From CAVXFB01 sp963760935 (GTDB lineage Bacteria; Planctomycetota; Planctomycetia; Pirellulales; Thermoguttaceae): a stretch of DNA of 64,000 nucleotides. Location of the stretch: the NCBI GenBank assembly GCA_963760935.1, contig CAVXFB010000008.1, positions 744,001-808,000 on the forward strand, written 5' to 3'. Position 1 is the stretch's first letter; each line of letters opens with the position of its first letter. The notes under the pieces are model-generated. The model was not told the DNA's origin and did not search any database. It saw only the letters and a program-made list of their open reading frames with translations. Positions 61,783 through 64,000 of the stretch are shown here, piece by piece. Position numbers and translations under genes: made by a program.

Positions 61783-64000
61783 TTAGTTCTTGGATGGGGT
61801 GACGACCTCGACCGCCGGCCAAAATATCCCTTCGCGTGTCGCCAACGATATTTGCCACGTGGTATGTCCCGTTGAAAGCGTCGCAACTGGGTGTGGCAGT
61901 TGTACGGCCGCGCCCATATCTTTGCGATTCTGATAGAAGCGGCCGTTTGGCGGCCACACCAACAAGCAATTCAACGGTCTATTGGGACGAATCATCCATG
62001 CGCCGGCCAGGCCGACCATCGTTGTCAGCATGAAGATGCTCGATGGTTCGGGAGCCGGGGTCAACGTGCCGATTGACTGGTTGTAGGTCGACAGTAATTT
62101 GCTCAGGTCGGCAAAGTCGACAGCGCCGTCGTAATTGGTGTCACCATCTGCCCACACTCCAGATTTATTGTACGTCGACAGTAGCTTGCTCAAATCGGTG
62201 AAGTTCGCCGTGCCATCCAAATTGGTGTCGCCGTACAAGGTGTAGGCCACGCTAATCTTGCTGGTCATCGTGTTGTCGACCCAGCCTAAGCCGTGGCTAG
62301 AATCTGCGGTCGAACACAGGAATTTGCCGATATTGAAGCGGATTCCATTGCTGCCAAGATAGCTCGTCGTCAGCAGGATCTTGATCGCGGCCACCGGATC
62401 AGCTTCGCCGGCGTAGTCGAGAACGAGCATCCCGGCCTTGATGTCTGCGCCACCGTTGTTCAGGACCGGGGCCATGGCCTTTGCCGCGCCTTGGAGGATC
62501 AACTTGCCGCCTTCGACGGTCGTTAGGCCGCCGTAGGTGTTGACGCTGCCCATGGTCACAGTGCCGGCGCCCTGCTTCTTCACCGTCGTGGCCGTTCCGG
62601 CGATGCCCTTAGTGCCGGTGATCGTGAAGTTCTTACTGGCGTTATTGAAAACCACGCTGGCGGGAGTAACGTCCGCCACGCTGATGTCGGCGGTCGAACC
62701 CGCGGCCGTGTCGTCAAAGGTCACGGCGGCGCCATTGCTATAGCTTGCGGCCGCGCCACCGCTCAGTTTCCAGTTGCCCGACCCAGCCGTCGTGCTCCAC
62801 GCCGAGTTAGCACCACCGGTCCAAGTTGCAGCAGCGGCGGCAATCACCACGTCGTTGCCCCCGGAGAGTGTGCCCGCGAGGGCGTCGGCGCCGTAGTAGA
62901 TGTGCCAGGCTCTGGCGCCCGTCATAAACACCGTAGTGTCATTGGTGTAGTTGCTGAAGGCACCGCCAATGGGGTCGACGCCATCGTTCAACACGACCCA
63001 GAACATGTCGCTTGTCGCATCGGGCGTAAATCCGGCCGCCTTGTTTACCGTCAGCAGGCCGCCGAGAGCGACTGTGCCGTCAACCACCAGTTGACTGTAG
63101 CCCGTGCGGGCGGGCGAGCCGTTGATGTCGCACTGGTACGTCCCCTGCAAGACGACGCCTTCCTGGACAGTCAGTTGTCCGGGGTTGCTGCCGGTGGCGA
63201 TGTGAAGCGCGCCTTGGGAGACGACGAGATTTCGCACGGCAAGTTGCGCCCCGTTGGCGATCTCCAATGTGGTATTCAAACCATTGACCGCGACGTTGCC
63301 CACGGCCGGGACCGCCGAGTCGACGGTTATGGCGCCGCCGCCGGAAAGAGTCACATTTGCTCCCTGGGCGTCGGCGGTTGCTTTGGCGACAGTCAAAGAG
63401 AGCAGGGCATAGTCGGCGCCCGTATTGCTGCTGACGGCGACATTGAGTTTCCCGCCGTTGAGCGCGCTCAACGACCTGCCCAGATCGACCACGCCCATCG
63501 AGGTCGTGCCGACCGCCCGGCTCGGGCTCCACGTCAGACTGGAAAGCGGAGTCTCGCCGACACCGTCGATCCACATCACGTCGTTGGCCCAGGCGCCGCC
63601 GGCAGGACGCAGCGCCATGGCCAAGGACGCGTTGACCACTTGCTCGCCGGCGTCCAGCGTATAGAGTTGCGTAAACGCCAAGTTGCGGTCGGTGGAAACG
63701 ACGTCAAACCCGCCGACGTTGCTGCCGTACTTGGCCTGCATTTGGCTCTTGAATGCGGCATCGATGTAGTAGTTGTCATCCGTGTTGGCGCTGCCGTCGT
63801 AGGTAAGGCTATCGATGTCGCCGATCAAGTAATCGCGCGATTGAACGGTGCGAACGGCCGGAACGGCGAACTTGTTCCACTTCTGAACGTCGGTCCAGTT
63901 GCCGCTGCCGCTGGTCCACCCGTAGTCGCGAATCGTAGCCGCATCGGCCAATTGCGCCTGGTAGAGGCTCGCCGTGCTGACCTTGGCGGCGGTTGGGCCC
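61783..64000 (-). CDS. Surface protein with autotransporter strand repeat, dockerin and PEP-CTERM (partial)
   Basis: The 5' end lies beyond the window; about 739 residues are visible. Low-complexity beta-rich sequence includes an autotransporter-associated strand repeat (GAGTVTMGSVNTYGGLTTVEGGK). Then come two dockerin-type calcium repeats (GDTNLDGTANFTDLSKLL, GDTNYDGAVDFADLSKLL) and a PEP-CTERM motif (APEPSSIFMLTTMVGLAGAW). Unusually, about 65 further residues follow the PEP-CTERM helix (MIRPNRPLNCLLVWPPNG..), where a basic tail and stop are expected, pointing to a lost stop or frame shift. Probably an exported extracellular protein with possible cohesin-type binding; ligand unknown. Confidence 0.85.
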   Translation of the reverse strand, partial: GPTAAKVSTASLYQAQLADAATIRDYGWTSGSGNWTDVQKWNKFAVPAVRTVQSRDYLIGDIDSLTYDGSANTDDNYYIDAAFKSQMQAKYGSNVGGFDVVSTDRNLAFTQLYTLDAGEQVVNASLAMALRPAGGAWANDVMWIDGVGETPLSSLTWSPSRAVGTTSMGVVDLGRSLSALNGGKLNVAVSSNTGADYALLSLTVAKATADAQGANVTLSGGGAITVDSAVPAVGNVAVNGLNTTLEIANGAQLAVRNLVVSQGALHIATGSNPGQLTVQEGVVLQGTYQCDINGSPARTGYSQLVVDGTVALGGLLTVNKAAGFTPDATSDMFWVVLNDGVDPIGGAFSNYTNDTTVFMTGARAWHIYYGADALAGTLSGGNDVVIAAAAATWTGGANSAWSTTAGSGNWKLSGGAAASYSNGAAVTFDDTAAGSTADISVADVTPASVVFNNASKNFTITGTKGIAGTATTVKKQGAGTVTMGSVNTYGGLTTVEGGKLILQGAAKAMAPVLNNGGADIKAGMLVLDYAGEADPVAAIKILLTTSYLGSNGIRFNIGKFLCSTADSSHGLGWVDNTMTSKISVAYTLYGDTNLDGTANFTDLSKLLSTYNKSGVWADGDTNYDGAVDFADLSKLLSTYNQSIGTLTPAPEPSSIFMLTTMVGLAGAWMIRPNRPLNCLLVWPPNGRFYQNRKDMGAAVQLPHPVATLSTGHTTWQISLATREGIFWPAVEVVTPSKN

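Noticed and set aside
1..64000. CRISPR arrays, tRNA and rRNA genes
   Set aside because: No regularly spaced repeat series, tRNA cloverleaf or rRNA stretch was found by eye; tandem repeats at 40170 and 52963 have only two units each.

Overview
The window looks like chromosomal DNA of a GC-rich planctomycete, probably a Pirellulales-like lineage. The grounds are the gene content: a DUF1559 pilin-like protein (60590-61765), PEP-CTERM-tagged SGNH hydrolases, an autotransporter-strand/dockerin/PEP-CTERM surface protein at the right edge, families of small palindromic repeats, and an AbrB-like antitoxin with a toxin remnant. There is no rRNA, tRNA or CRISPR array that I can see, so the taxonomic call is inference.

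Layout. 0-5.7 kb: a lipoprotein, a secreted M28 peptidase with two PDZ domains, a GNAT acetyltransferase and a frame-broken TPR protein lying between two diverged copies of a ~280-bp repeat. 5.7-7.2 kb: an IS4-like insertion sequence with perfect 20-bp ends. 7.3-10.2 kb: a frame-broken uvrA. 10.3-13.3 kb: three tandem SGNH hydrolases. 13.8-20.1 kb (minus strand): a secreted unknown protein, a parvulin-type PPIase and mfd. 20.2-39.7 kb: the centrepiece, a secondary-lipid (hgl/pfa-like) polyketide synthase island. 39.7-42.0 kb: toxin-antitoxin remnant and four small membrane proteins. 42.3-46.4 kb: MBL hydrolase, alkaline phosphatase and a sigma-54 activator. 46.5-50.6 kb: a sulfate ABC importer (cysPTWA-like). 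50.7-54.0 kb: a pseudo-receiver protein, larC, nikR and a small membrane protein. 54.0-58.1 kb: rph, argF, argD, argB. 58.4-60.1 kb: a GlmU-N-like nucleotidyltransferase and prs. 60.3-64 kb: a GH1 fragment, the DUF1559 protein and the large surface protein.

The lipid island. On the minus strand, a thioester-reductase/SCP2 fusion, a ~3,400-residue synthase (KS, Cys-less KS/CLF, AT, three ACPs, an isopenicillin-N-acyltransferase-like half domain, two complete pseudoKR-KR units, DH), a Sfp-type phosphopantetheinyl transferase, a FabL-like enoyl reductase and a LolD/FtsX-type ABC pair are packed with gaps or overlaps of at most about 25 bp. Divergently transcribed from them are a class III (GSA-like) aminotransferase and an acyl-adenylating enzyme. 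Together they suggest assembly of a long acyl chain, reductive release to an aldehyde or alcohol, possible amination, and export across or out of the inner membrane. The logic parallels heterocyst glycolipid synthesis plus DevCA export in cyanobacteria, with an amino twist. The product is unknown.

Two cross-cutting oddities. First, at least eight well-conserved genes or gene parts are interrupted by single-base frame breaks, most consistent with one extra base. Most sit at GCGC-containing stretches and three at the same 9-mer. This may be systematic sequencing error rather than gene death, so I list those genes as CDS with a note. Second, small palindromic elements (GGGGACTGTCCC-type and GGGGTCAGAAC-type) sit between genes and also in frame inside uvrA and mfd. 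All coordinates and motif comparisons were made by eye, without searches.
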